Source: Apricaphanius iberus
Lineage: Eukaryota > Chordata > Actinopteri > Cyprinodontiformes > Aphaniidae
DNA: 64,000 nucleotides
Assembly: GCA_028564705.1 (NCBI GenBank)
Contig: JAPXFQ010002840.1
Location: forward strand, 1,381,001-1,445,000
Reading direction: 5' to 3'
The notes under the pieces were generated by a model, which was not told the origin of the DNA, did not search any database, and was given only the letters and a program-made list of their open reading frames with translations. Position 1 is the first letter of the stretch. Each line of letters starts with the position of its first letter. The position numbers were made by a program, and so were the translations under genes. This document shows, in pieces, positions 34,727 to 46,161 of the stretch.

Positions 34727-34892
34727 CTTTAAAAGAATAAAGGTTATTATTTACATGAGCTACAGCCTAAACAACTGGAACCTTCCCTAACTGGCAAATG
34801 TCTTTAATGAATTATTTTCTTGCTTCCTGCATTGCCAGTTATTTTTACTCTTTCCTCTTGTATACATGCTCATCTATTTTTTTATGTTTTAA

Positions 34893-35392
34893 AGGGACTA
34901 TATCATGCTATATTACAACTTTCAACTTCTGGGATAGAAATGTACATGATAAAATGTTACTGTTGTTATACAGTATTAATTTGTCCTGAAATTCAACATG
35001 TATCCTGTAGTTAATGTTAGACCACGAAGTTAAACGGCTCGTTTCTCTATAAGTCCGCCTCCTGCACCCAAACGCTACGCTCCGCTTCAGAGCCGGTAGG
35101 AGATCAAACTGAAAAAAACAGTGCTAAGCTTCATCACAAACAGTATTCTCACAAATAATTTGAAAAGCACAGAGTACCACAATGAAACTCTGTTACATTA
35201 AGGGCTCAGACGTTTGGTTTATTTTTTTGTTGTTGTAAAAAACTGAGTCAATAAAGCCTATTTAATTTGCTAAATCTCCAGGCTTTAGACAGAGCCCAGA
35301 CCCGTTTCACCCTGTTATGAGTTGATGAACCACTGAAACTAGTTCGGAAACATTATTTTAAGGTAAAAAAAACCCTACTCTTTGGTGTTGCT
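34893..35392. mobile_element. TTAA-flanked MITE with mismatched ends
   Basis: TTAA at 34889-34892 and 35393-35396. The left end AGGGACTATATCATGCTATA belongs to the family at 52067-53014, and much of the body (for example AAGGGCTCAGACGTTTGGTT) is its reverse complement. The right end (AGCAACACCAAAGAGTAGGG) is that of another family, so the copy looks recombined. Confidence 0.6.
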
Positions 35393-36099
35393 TTAATAAA
35401 TTTAGCTGTAAAAGTTTTGTTTCGTGTCTGTTGTCCAGTTAATTGTACAAATGACAGATCGGCTAGTTAGGACTGTTGAGCGTTCACGAGAGCTGCTGGT
35501 TGTTTAAACCAGCATTGATAAATTGAATGCGTAAATTCTAGGTAAGGTAATTTTGAATCTTAATCCTGCACAACACAATAAATACAGGAAGGTGAAGATA
35601 AAATAATACGCGAATGAGACATTTATAACGACATGGCTCTGACTTTGGCTTCTGGGTGCTTGGAAAAGCAAACCGGTTCTTTTACAGAAACAGTCAAGAA
35701 GCAGCTCTAGCACCAGTACATAGTGTCATGTCATCAGGCTCAAATCATGATGTAGCGTATTGGCATGTTCTGTTAGGTGAAAAAAAAAAATCTAATATGT
35801 TGTCAAAACACTGTTTTCATGTAATACAGATTGATATCCAACAGAAAATACTTTACTGAAGGTCTTCAGACACGCACCAACATGTTACTGAAGTTTAACC
35901 CAGCGGAGAAAGATCATTATTTCTAACAGCATGATTAGACTTGCATCTAAACAAGCAGCTTGTTACAGATTCATAGACATCCTGTTTGGACACTTGTAGG
36001 AACATCCTCTGTGGAATGAGAATAAGTCTAGCTCAATCTAACATCATGAAGTAGCCATTTTGTCCAGTATTTAACCCCGTAGCATGATGCTTGATCTGC

Positions 36100-36510
36100 A
36101 TTCAGATTTGTCAGAGTGCAGTGCAACGTTCGCGCAGCGCAACTTTAAAAAGTGACACGAAAGCAAGAAAGGACTCCCAGCTGTCACTAAACTCTGCTTT
36201 TTTGGGAACATTAAGGGTTTATCATGCAGCTACAGTGAATGAAAACATCCCTGATAGTAGAGAAAAACAGCTGACGTCCCAAGTAGCATAAAATCAGACC
36301 AAACTCCTTATTTTGTAGAAAACATAAATCGGTGGAATTGCTGTCTGTAAGAAGGGATTTTTCCCAACAGCTGCCTGTGCTGTGTTAAAGTAGCGCTGGG
36401 AAACTAGGTTATTGAAATATCACAACAACTCCAACGTGATTTAAGCGTATTTTATTCTCAAATATGAGGAAAGTATTATTAAAAATGTCTAAACAATTAT
36501 TTGTTTAAAG
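36100..36510 (+). repeat. Interspersed repeat, inverted mate at 40690-41140
   Basis: It shares GTAGAGAAAAACAGCTGACG-like, ACTCCTTATTTTGTAGAAAA and GAAATATCAC..GATTTAAGC blocks with the reverse complement of 40690-41140. A third partial copy lies at 53395-53530. Confidence 0.65.
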
Positions 36511-37429
36511 CTCAAATAAAAAAAAAAGTCTTATTCATATTTATTATTTTCCATGATGAAAGTTTACTCTAAAAAAAATGAATTGAATTTGAATTCACAA
36601 AACAAATCTAGTAAATGCTACACTATATATTCATGTTGCTCTTATTTCCATGATTTAATTAAGTACAATTTAAGCAATTATCAACAATACTGAATTTACA
36701 AAACGTTCTTGCGTTGGTTTAAAGTAAAGGAATTGTGTTGTGTTGAAATGAATTTTGTGTACCGTTGCACCCCTATCAGAAACTGTTATTGCACAGGATG
36801 CTGTCTGAGATCTTCCTGCCTAAACATTATCCGTTTTCTAGACTGGCTTTCAATGCTGTTGGTCGAAGGAGCTCTGGCCCGTTTAATGTTGCAGGCTGAA
36901 ATCTTGATGGAAGATGGTAAATCCGGTTTAAGTGAGCAGCTGACGAGTCTGCCTTCAGAGTGAGCAGGTACCAGTCTGTGTGTTGACCGAAGCTGTGGCT
37001 TTCCTCTAAAGTGATGACATTTAGCTGATTTATTAAGCCTTTATTGGACATACGTTTCTACCGATTTGAAATGGCTTTCTTAGTGATCTGCTCAGACCGT
37101 AACTAGAAATTCTGCTTTTATCAAGCTTTGCTGTTACCCTTTATATGCTAAATAATGAAACTAAAGCAATTTTAGTCACACAAATAACTCAACGCTCTGT
37201 TAAACCACACCGTCATCTACTCACAAATGCAATCCCATTTAATAACCGATGCCCACATCAGTGGTCAACGTGAGGGTGCCTTGCCCGAGAGAAGATTGAC
37301 ATGTGCAAGGTTTAGTAGAGAGAATCAACCACACAACTTTCAGATTGCAGGACAACTTTGGACGACCTGTCCTCATCCAGGACTAAACCAAGTTTCATCA
37401 ACCCAGGTGAAAAATAAATGCACTAATTG

Positions 37430-37860
37430 CACTCAAATTTGACATACTTTTGTGTACTTGAAGCAACACTAATCATCATTATACTTCAAGTGTGTTCATG
37501 ATTAGTTAAATTGAAGCATCTTATTTTGGAACAACTCATTTTGTACTGAATATATTTAAAAAGAAATGAAATTGTAGTAAAGCTCAACTTGAAGTGTATT
37601 TAGTATACTTTTATGTGCTAAAATGGAACAACTTAAAATATATTTAGTATACTTTAAATATATGGTTTTACATGTACTAATATATACTTAATTAGTCAAA
37701 TTAAAGCATACTTTGTATTGTAAGTACATTAAAAATTATCTTTTACAACACTAAAAATATATACACCTTATACTTTATATACTATGCTAAAATGTTTCAT
37801 TATAGTATTGGCTTATTTCACACCCTAAGTAAGCATACTTTAATTTAATACTAAATCTTA
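37430..37860. repeat. AT-rich MITE-like repeat
   Basis: Many AGTATACTT and AAGTATACTT-like palindromic units occur (TTTAGTATACTTTTATGTG near 37600 and TTTAGTATACTTTAAATAT near 37643). No ends were defined. Confidence 0.45.
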
Positions 37861-38333
37861 TTACTTGCAACCTGCACTGCTACCTAGAGGGTAATGCCCC
37901 CATTCCAAGTAATAGTAACTTCTTTTAAAAGTAAGTTGTGCTTTTCCCCTAGACTTCTGTTTTGGTAATGTTGCTTCGACTCTCGGTTCTGTGTCAGGTT
38001 TCTCCCAAGTGAATTATTGGTAATTTATTCTGTTTTCCTGTTGGACACATTTAAAAACATATACGTTAACTAAAACCCATAAAATAAAGTTTAATTACAA
38101 ACCTGTTAACTTCTCTGCTTTTATAGATGGATATCATATTTGTTTACCAAACTGATTAAACATTACAGAACAGCTGCAAGAATTACTATCTGTGTACACA
38201 CAGTAAAAATTTTATAAAAGAACGGAAGAACTACCGTAAATAAATTCACTTCATAATTAGACTCAAATGTAACTCAAAATACACTCAAACTAAATATTAC
38301 AGTGTTGATATACAAATGTGTACTTTTAAAGTA

Positions 38334-39065
38334 CAGACGTGGACAAAATTGATTGACAAAGTTGTTACCCTTCATTAAATAAAAGAAAAACTCATAACGG
38401 TCACAGAAATAACTTTAATCTGACAAAAGTAATAATAAATAAAAATTATATAAATGTTGACCAATGAAAGTCAGACATTGCTTTTCATCCATGCTTCAAC
38501 AGAATCATTTAAAAAATAAATGCATGAAACAGGCCTGGACAAAAATGATGGTACCCAGAAAAGAATGAAAATAATGTGACCAAAGGGACATGTTAATCCA
38601 AGGTATGTCCACTAATCAGCATCCTAGGTGTCTACAATCCTGTAATCACTCAGTGGGCCTATATATAGGACTCCAGGTAGTCACTGTGTTGTTTGGTGAC
38701 GTGGTGTGTACCACACTCAATATAAACCAGAGGAAGCAAAGGAAAGAGTTGTCTCAGGAGATGAGAAAGAAAATCATAGACAAGCATGTTAACTGTAAAG
38801 GCTATAAGACCATCTCCAAGCAGCTAGATGTTTCTGTGACTACAGCTGCACATGTCATTCAGTAATGTACGATCCATGGGACTGTAGCCAACCTCCCTGG
38901 ACGTGGCTGCAGGAGGAAAATTGATGACAGATCAAAGATACGGATAATCCAAATGGTAACAAAAGAGCCTAGAAAGACTTCAAAATAGATCCATGCTGAA
39001 CTTTATGCTCAAGGAACATCAGTGTCAGATCGGAACATCCTTCGCTGTTTGAGCCAGAGGACAAA
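38334..39065 (+). mobile_element. Tc1-like transposon, 5' half of transposase only
   Basis: It starts after TA with CAGACGTGGACAAAATTG. From about 38735 a frame reads RKQRKELSQEMRKKIIDKHV then CKGYKTISKQLDVS, the first helix-turn-helix of a Tc1-type transposase. A later broken frame gives NLPGRGCRRKIDDRS and the second HTH. The catalytic DDE part is absent and stops interrupt it. Confidence 0.85.
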
Positions 39066-39235
39066 TTAACCCTGTCAGACACAAAACTTAAAATGGTTGT
39101 CTGGACTGTTCCTTCCCATTTGAACTTTAAAAAGGTCAAACTATTCTAAAAAAAATAATCGATTTTTGAACTTGGGAATCGATTCGATTTCTATAAGAAT
39201 CAATTAAGAATCGATTATTTCAACACAGCTCTAGT
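39066..39235 (-). mobile_element. hAT MITE fragment
   Basis: It contains ATTCTAAAAAAAATAATCGA, GAATCGATTCGATTTC and AGAATCGATTATTTC, and ends CACAGCTCTA. Its reverse complement matches the left part of the hAT at 55036, including the flank TTAACCCTGTCAGACACAAAA. Confidence 0.65.
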
Positions 39236-39837
39236 TCTGTTATATACTTACTAACTTGTTACATAAAAGCGTTTGTCTGACCAGACTTAACTCCACCATT
39301 GCTCACCACCACTCTGAAGTCTTTTTTTTATTTTATTTTTTATAAAACAATTCAAGGTGGTTTCCTCATAAAATTGTAACATAGTAAACAAATAAAAAAG
39401 GAAGCCACACACTACAGCAACAAAATGAAATCTGCAATCCAGACAAGACTAGTTTCCGTTTTCTGAATTCCTTCATTTCAATTCTTAAAATACATTTTCT
39501 TATGTTCTGTAACTTAAAAACGTTGAAAGTATACAAATGATCGGAGATTCTTTTTTTAATGGATAAAATAGTACAGGGACTATAAATTTGTTTAACCACC
39601 AATAAAAATATAAACGTTTAGAATCTATCTCCATCATAAACAACTGTGGAGCAAGAGGTAACTAAAGGATGGCTTCAGCAGAGCAGAGAACAGCTATTAG
39701 CAGCAGCAAAACCCCAGCCGAGAACCCAACTAAACTTACACAACTGTAACATTTCTTACCTCATTAGAAGTCATGGCTGCGAATCAGTAAATTGTCCAGG
39801 ACGGGGACTGACTCAGCTGTTGTTTCTGTTCCGCCAG

Positions 39838-40633
39838 AAATCTAGGTGTCATAATTGACTCAGACCTAAACCTCCAGGGTCACATAAAGGCAATAAAAAG
39901 GTCAGCTTTCTGTCACCTGAGGAACATTTCCAGGATAAAAGGACCTAGAAAAACTCATCCATACGTTTATTTCTAGCAGCCTTGATTACTGTAACAGTAT
40001 CTTCACAGGTCTACCTAAAAAATCTATCAGACAGCGGCAGCTGATCCAGAACGCTGCTGCTCGTGTTCTCACTAGAACTGGGAAAGTAGAACGCATCACC
40101 CCAGTTCTAAAGTCCTTCCTCTGGCTCCCTGTAGCTCAGAGAATAGACTTTAAAATGCTTTTATTAGTTTATAAATCATTGAATGGTTTAGCACCAGAGT
40201 ACATTAGAGATCTGCTATCGTGGTACAAACCATCCAGACCAATCAGGTCCTCCAGCTCTAGTTTACTGATCATCCCTAGAACCAGAATCAAACATGGAGA
40301 AGGAGCTTTTAGTTTCTATGCTCCTCATATCTGGAACAAACTACCAGGAGAATGCAAAGCTGCACAGACACTGAACTCTTTTAAATCTAAAATTAAAACT
40401 TACCTATTTAGACTCGCCTATGAGAAACTGATCCTATTATTGCTTTTTACTTGCTTGTTTTCAATTGTTATCCTAATTATTGTCTTGATTACGGTTTTAT
40501 TGTAAATGCTTTCTTGTATTTCAACCTTCAAAGTGATTGATGCTCTCGTTTCCGTGTTCTAGTTTTAATCATGTAAAGCACCTCGAATTGCCTTGTGTTG
40601 AAAGTGTGCTGTACAAATAAAATTGCCTGGCCT
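39838..40633 (+). mobile_element. L2-type LINE 3' fragment
   Basis: Frames read NLGVIIDSDLNLQGHIKAI near 39840, then after a frameshift a clean stretch at 40155-40440 with LVYKSLNGLAPEYIRDLL and PHIWNKLPGECKAA, the C-terminal region of L2-type reverse transcriptase. The 3' tail GTGCTGTACAAATAAAATTG follows. It is 5' truncated and frameshifted. Confidence 0.85.
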
Positions 40634-40689
40634 TGCTGTACTTACACCTTTGGGCTGAGGGGACACTCGCGAGCAAATTTGTTTTCAAA

Positions 40690-41140
40690 CTTCTCATATA
40701 CGCTTTAATTTTTAGAAATGTTTAAAAGATACTTTGCCCATATTTCAGAATAAAACATGCCTAAATCGCTTTGGTGATATTTCGACAGCCTTGTTTCCCA
40801 GCTGTACATGAATGCAGCACGGGCAGCTGACAGATTCAGCTGACTTGCTTTTTCTACAAAATAAGGAGTTTTGGCTCATTGGATGCTACTGGTAGCCATG
40901 GGGACATCAGCAGGTTTTTCTCTAGTATCAGTGATGTTTCCATTCAGCTTGACACTGAAAGATGTGTTCGGTGACAAAGTTCTGGTTCGGTCCATCTTTC
41001 TTTTTCTACGTCAAGTGTGTGAGATTATTGTGTAGTGATACCTGGGAGTCCTTTGTGTTGTGTTTTTTTTTTTTGGTTGGACTTTTGACTGAGTTGCGCT
41101 GACGAATGTTGCACTCTGTAAAATTTGTAAAAACACGAAT
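40690..41140 (-). repeat. Interspersed repeat, inverted mate of 36100-36510
   Basis: On the minus strand it reads ACTCCTTATTTTGTAGAAAA, AGCTGGGAAACAAGGCTGTC and AAAGGACTCCCAGGTATCAC in the same order as the copy at 36100. The two would pair as a stem with about 4.2 kb between them. Confidence 0.65.
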
Positions 41141-41955
41141 TCCTACATATGGCTTTGTAATTTGATCCAGGCTAGTGGAACAGTTGTGTAGATTGAGGAT
41201 GTTCCCTATAGGATTTTCTTTACCTGATACCATTTTGAGTCACTGAACACTGTTGATTCTAAGTCCTTGTCTGTTTATTTCAGTAAAATCAGAGACACAA
41301 TACTCTGGGGCTTGAAGTCGCGGTAAAATTACACATTGGATCAATTTTTTCTGACCGTATCAGATATTTTTACACAGTGGGACTTTCTGCAAGGACGGTA
41401 TTATGTTTCTAAACATACGGTATATATGGCCATCACACAGCTACATAATATACTCATGTCTGTTTAGAGTTGTCTCTAGTGTTGCATAGTATTCGCAAAA
41501 ACAGGTAATATGCGATAATGTCATTTTAATTTGTAAAACCCTTTGAGCTGCATTTTTTTTGTATGAAAAGCGCTTTATAAATAAAGTTTGATCGATTGAT
41601 TGATTGAAGAGAGCGATCTAAGTTGTGATGACTAAATGGAGTTACCGTTTTTGGGTTCCTGCACACAGACCGCTTAAACCAGAAGTTTACATACACCAAA
41701 TAGAAAAACACATAAATGTTGTTTTTCTAAATCTCTGAAGTTAAATCAGATCTAACTTCTCTTTTATAGGTCTGTTACAATTACCAACATTATTTTTAAT
41801 TGGTAAGTGCCACATTAACGAGAGAAAGAGATTTATTTATGTATATCTTTACATACATTTCCTCAGTATCTGCTAGCATTGTCTCTGAGCCGTATGACAA
41901 AAGTCAAACACCGCGTCTTTCATTCCAAAAGCTTCTAACAATAGTTGGCTGGAAT

Positions 41956-43495
41956 TAGGCCTGGGTGGTATACCGGTTCATACAGAAAACCGGTGTTTAT
42001 TTTCGTTATGATATGAATTTTTAATATAGCCCTATACCGGTGAACAGCTCGGACAACTTCCGGAACGATTAATGTGGGGAAGTGTTTCAGCCAGGACCGA
42101 TTTCACTGCTACACGTTCTTCACCACAGTGTAGAAAATAACGTTTTTAACTAAGTGCAGGAGCTGTCAGAGCGAAGCACACAATTCTGATGAAGTAATTC
42201 CAAAAAAGAAGAGCCTCGTCTGTAGTTTAGAAGTTTATCGGCTTTAAAAGGTCAGACAAGAACCGAACGGCACATATTTTACAAGCACTATTGCGAGTAA
42301 CCAGTAGGGGGGAGTGTTGAGCGCATCTGTAGGTACATGTGTTCAACGGCGGCAAATCCAGTAGGAAATAAATCAAATCTAGCAGTAAATATGTTTTACA
42401 TCTACGTTTTACCATCTACGATACTTCTGCAGTCTCTTTTTCTGTTATCTGAATATTAACCAGCTAATAATCTCCTAAGGTCGCCATGTTTATGTTGCTT
42501 CTTCTTTGGCAAAATCCGGTCTGAGTCTGTACTCTGCCCCCTAGTGGGATTCTTCAGTACTACATGCAAAGCAATTAGAAGATGCAATTTGCTGCTTGCG
42601 CCAACGTGAGGTTTAAAAAATATTATACATTCAGCCTTAGAACATCAAGAATGTCTACTAGAATCGTTTTAATTATTTTCAAATCATTCACCTGTGTCTG
42701 GAAAAAACAACATGATGCAGTCCATATGGCAGTAAAATGGGCTATTTAAAGAACATTTTTATATGTTTTATTCTTATAAGATAATGTGGATATGAACGGT
42801 CTTGTATGAAAAAAAACATACAGTAATACCGATATGTTTTAAATAGGGCTGCAACTAACGATTATTTTCATAATCGATTAATCTGTTGATTGTTTTTATG
42901 ATTAATCGCTTTTATTAATAATTATATTTGGCTATTACTTTCACCTTTTCATTAAGAACATGGAAAACACAAGAGATTTGTGGTCATTCTTTAGCTCATA
43001 TATCTGCGGTGGTTTCATGTAGGTGGAGGCATTTTTGAAAACGACCGGGTCTCTACTTTCATTTGAGTGGTTGTTTTTTGTGTGTAGCACAAAGGATTGT
43101 TGCGTTAGGACCAGGAATGTGGCCCCTGAGTTGAGTAAAATATGATTTCTTTTGTTTGCAAATATTTATTTACGTGGCATCTGAGTTGTGATTGTGGTTG
43201 GTAAAAATAGTTTTGATAGCCTTGTAGTGCTTGATGTCCTGTGTAATTTTATTTGCATTATTACTATTTTTTCTGTAGTGTGAGTGTTGTTTAAGGCCTG
43301 TTAAAAAGATTAAATCACAAAGTCCCACAAATGGGGGACTCTAGGGCTTAAGGGGTTAAAGCAACTAATCGATTACTAAATTAATTGTCAACTATTTTAA
43401 TAATCGATTATTATCGAGTAAATTGATTAGTTGTTCCAGCTCTAGTTTTAAAAAAATACCGTGATATGAAAAATTTGCCATACCTCCCACCCCTA
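41956..43495. mobile_element. hAT MITE, middle layer of the nest
   Basis: The ends read TAGGCCTGGGTGGTATACCG and, from the right, TAGGGGTGGGAGGTATGGCA. The 8-bp duplications are GCTGGAAT (41948-41955) and GATGGAAT (43496-43503), and removing the insert restores a normal Tc1 reading (GCTGGAATTCTGGCCC). About 930 bases are its own; the rest is the inner insert. Confidence 0.85.
42844..43444. mobile_element. hAT MITE, inner layer of the nest
   Basis: A 601-base element from TAGGGCTGCAACTAACG to GTTCCAGCTCTA has a perfect 8-bp duplication GTTTTAAA at 42836-42843 and 43445-43452. Subterminal repeats are of the AATCGATTAAT type. Confidence 0.92.
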
Positions 43496-43649
43496 GATGG
43501 AATTCTGGCCCATTTTTCCAGACACAACTGAGTCAGGTCTGTAGAATCTAGATTCGGATTTTGTGATGGCCATATCAAAACATTGACTTTGTTCTCCCTA
43601 CGTCGCTTTGCAACCACTATGTCTCTATTCTTTACGTCAGAATACCATA

Positions 43650-44880
43650 TTTAGGGAAGATGAGAACAATCTAACCACATTTTCTTTGTCTTATTTAAAT
43701 AAACACCAAATAAGTAGTTGGGAATTCAGCAGGAATTCAGCAAGGAAGGTAACAGGTCCTTTTTCTGTATAGCAAAGCAGTAGACATGATAACGCCTTTA
43801 TGGAAGAATGCACCTTGGATCAGCTCTGCTATTCATTGAGAGACATGGATCTGGTCCATGAGAACAGAAGCCCTGCTCAATTTCTGTGTTCCTGGGTTTT
43901 TTGCATACTATTTTTACTTTGTTAGTCAGAGTTAGCAGGATATAGGACGCTATGGGTTTAGAATTTCTCCTGCTTCTGTCTTGAGTCCACTGTTTGTCAG
44001 CGATTTTATGAAAAGCCTCCTGCCAGAATCCTGGTTCCTTTACTTCAGAAGATCCCAGCATTTTGTATGGTGTATAGCGATCTGCTGCTGGATGTGTCCA
44101 TGCTTTAATGTGTCACCTGTATCCGGTCAGCAGTGTGGGGGGAAACAAATCTGGGCGGGGAATCTCAGACCAAATGACTTATATTTAAACTGCCAACGTT
44201 AGCTCTTACCATCTGGCATAACTCCTCTCAAACATCAGAACGTCTTCTTTAAGGTGCTTTCTCTGGTTTGTAGAGCAGCCTGGCTCTGTTGGACGGTTAA
44301 CATCAAGTACCTCTAAGCAACACTTTTACTTTTGCGTTTTTGACTCAAGAGAGTTTACGACGGCTCACTCTCTGATTTGCCACGAGTTAGGGAGAACCGA
44401 AATTTTATACTGCCGGTAACAGCTCACTATTTTAGTTCTCAGATATGATTGGTCAGTAGAGTTCCTGCAAGGGAGGGAAGGTGTCCGTGTTTATTTGCAG
44501 TGTTGCTGTGCATAGTTGTGTGCCAAATTTGGCAAATTAACCCGAACGGTCGATACTTTGGACATCGACCGTCACGGTGTTACTGACCGGGTTTTTATTG
44601 AAAGCACTTTGTGGATGTGCTAGCTTAACATTAGCATGCTTACTATGTGTTTATATTTAAATGCAGTCTTAGTTAATGAGGCACTAAAAGGGGTTGCAGG
44701 AATAGTTTTCCTTTTTTATCTGACCCAATTTATTTTCTTTATACATCATAGAATAAATCGACTGTCCAGCTGCTGTCGTTAAAGCTCTACCTTACATTAA
44801 TGTATTTATTTATTTATTTGAGCATTTTGAATAATAATGACAATTTTAATAAACATGATTAGCTTATATACCCCCCCCCC
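43650..44880. other. Intron 1 DNA, nothing recognised
   Basis: No exon, element end or RNA gene was identified. A run of C (44870-44882) closes the stretch just before a LINE fragment. Confidence 0.35.
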
Positions 44881-44884
44881 CCAT

Positions 44885-45580
44885 GTTACGTAACCTCAGA
44901 ATAAGATGGCATGTTGCCCACAATAATAAGCTCTTATTTGTAGAATGAATGATGGTTGTGTAAAGGTTTTACATGTGGCTTCCCAAATTTCTAAACAATA
45001 AGTTAAATATGCTTCAATCAGCAAGTGATACAACCTTAATAATCCAGAAGAATTTAGTAGAAACTTGACTTTATATAATACTGCTATGGCTTTGGCAACT
45101 TTTCCCTTTATATAACTTATATGTGATTTCCAAGTGAGATCCTCATCGAACATGACGCCTAGAAATTTGGTTTCTTTTACTCTATGAATTTCCATTCCAT
45201 CTGTTCTTAAAGCTAAATCACAGCTTTTTTTGTTGTCATTAAACATTATAAAGCTTGTTTTGTTCAGGTTCAGTGACAGTCTATTTATATCAAACCATTT
45301 TAAAACTTTAATCATTTCACTGTTTATCACTTGAGTTACTTGGTGCATATTTAATACTGAATAAAACAATGTGGTGTCATCTGCAAATAAAACAGTTTAG
45401 GTCCGAGGACCGACCCTTGTGGCACTCCATAATGAATATCACTCAATTCAGATCTAGCATAATTTATTTGAACAAACTGTTTCCTATTGTCTAAATAACT
45501 ATTTAGCCATTGACGAGCCACACCTCTTATTCCATACCGAAAACACACAATGTTTCCCTCAATAATAGACAATCAATACA
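44885..45580 (-). mobile_element. Non-LTR retrotransposon reverse-transcriptase fragment
   Basis: Minus-strand frames read RGVARQWLNSYLDNRKQFVQ and GVPQGSVLGP (45530-45400), then after a small deletion and frameshift LFADDTTLFYSVLNMHQ (near 45395-45345, the catalytic FADD box), and a tail with ETKFLGVMFDEDLTWKSHI. It is typical of CR1/L2-group LINEs. Deletion between the GP and FADD motifs plus truncation make it inactive. Confidence 0.8.
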
Positions 45581-45894
45581 ACACAAATCAAGAATGCGGT
45601 TTCTCTATATAATTTGCTAATATCATTTTCTAATATTGCTATAATTTGCTAATAGATAATATACCTTATTACATTATTAACAGCTTTCAAACAGCCAGCA
45701 AGCTGCAGCAGCAAATACTGTCTCGTCACTCTGGACATGATTGGATGACAACATGTAGATGGCACAGCGAAATCCAGATTGGTTAGGGTTAGGGGTAACT
45801 TTTTAGGTCTGATATGCAGCCTGTACATATTTGCTCAGCTGCACTAACTGTACTCATCTCTGTGAAATAAAGATGCGTTTTCTCTGTCTTTCAG

Positions 45895-46002
45895 AAATGT
45901 GAATTCAATATGGATAACTTGAGCAAGCCAGAGCTTCTTACACTCCTCAGTATCATGGAAGGGGAGCTGGAAGCCAGAGACCTGGTCATCGAAGCACTCA
46001 GG
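45895..46002 (+). CDS. cttnbp2: cttnbp2 coding exon 2 (start of CortBP2 coiled-coil domain)
   Basis: This is an open phase 0/0 exon of 36 codons between TTTCAG and GGTGAGTC. It encodes a block containing [20 protein letters not shown] and DLVIEALR, the highly conserved start of the CortBP2/CTTNBP2 N-terminal domain, which leads into the coiled coil used for oligomerisation and partner binding. Joined to exon 1 it gives the first 63 residues with no frame break. The rest of the coiled coil and the later Pro-rich and ankyrin regions are not in the window: no exon with the expected next block was found up to 64000, so intron 2 is at least 17,998 bases. A hAT insertion begins only 160 bases past the donor. 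Confidence 0.93.
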
Positions 46003-46161
46003 GTGAGTCTGAATGATCGAACCCGTTTGTAATAGATCCCAATCGTCGTATCCGTGGAGATTATTATAATATCTGCAGATGCATTCTGATTGTATGATTA
46101 GATTTAGGACCCTAAAATTGTGCTGGTATCACAAAAAAGTTGAAGGGTGCTCAGATAAAAC

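Larger units (their letters stand above)
41677..43640 (-). mobile_element. Tc1-like element, outer layer of a three-level nest
   Basis: The left part begins near CCAGAAGTTTACATACACC, the standard Sleeping-Beauty/passport-like subterminal, and runs to CTAACAATAGTTGGCTGGAAT (to 41955). It resumes after the insert with TCTGGCCCATTTTTCCAGAC and GACTTTGTTCTCCCTACG (transposase DNA, minus strand) to about 43625. The rest of the transposase is deleted. Confidence 0.8.

Noticed and set aside
45784..45800. Telomere-like GGTTAGGGTTAGGGG
   Set aside because: Only two units; too short for an interstitial telomeric array.
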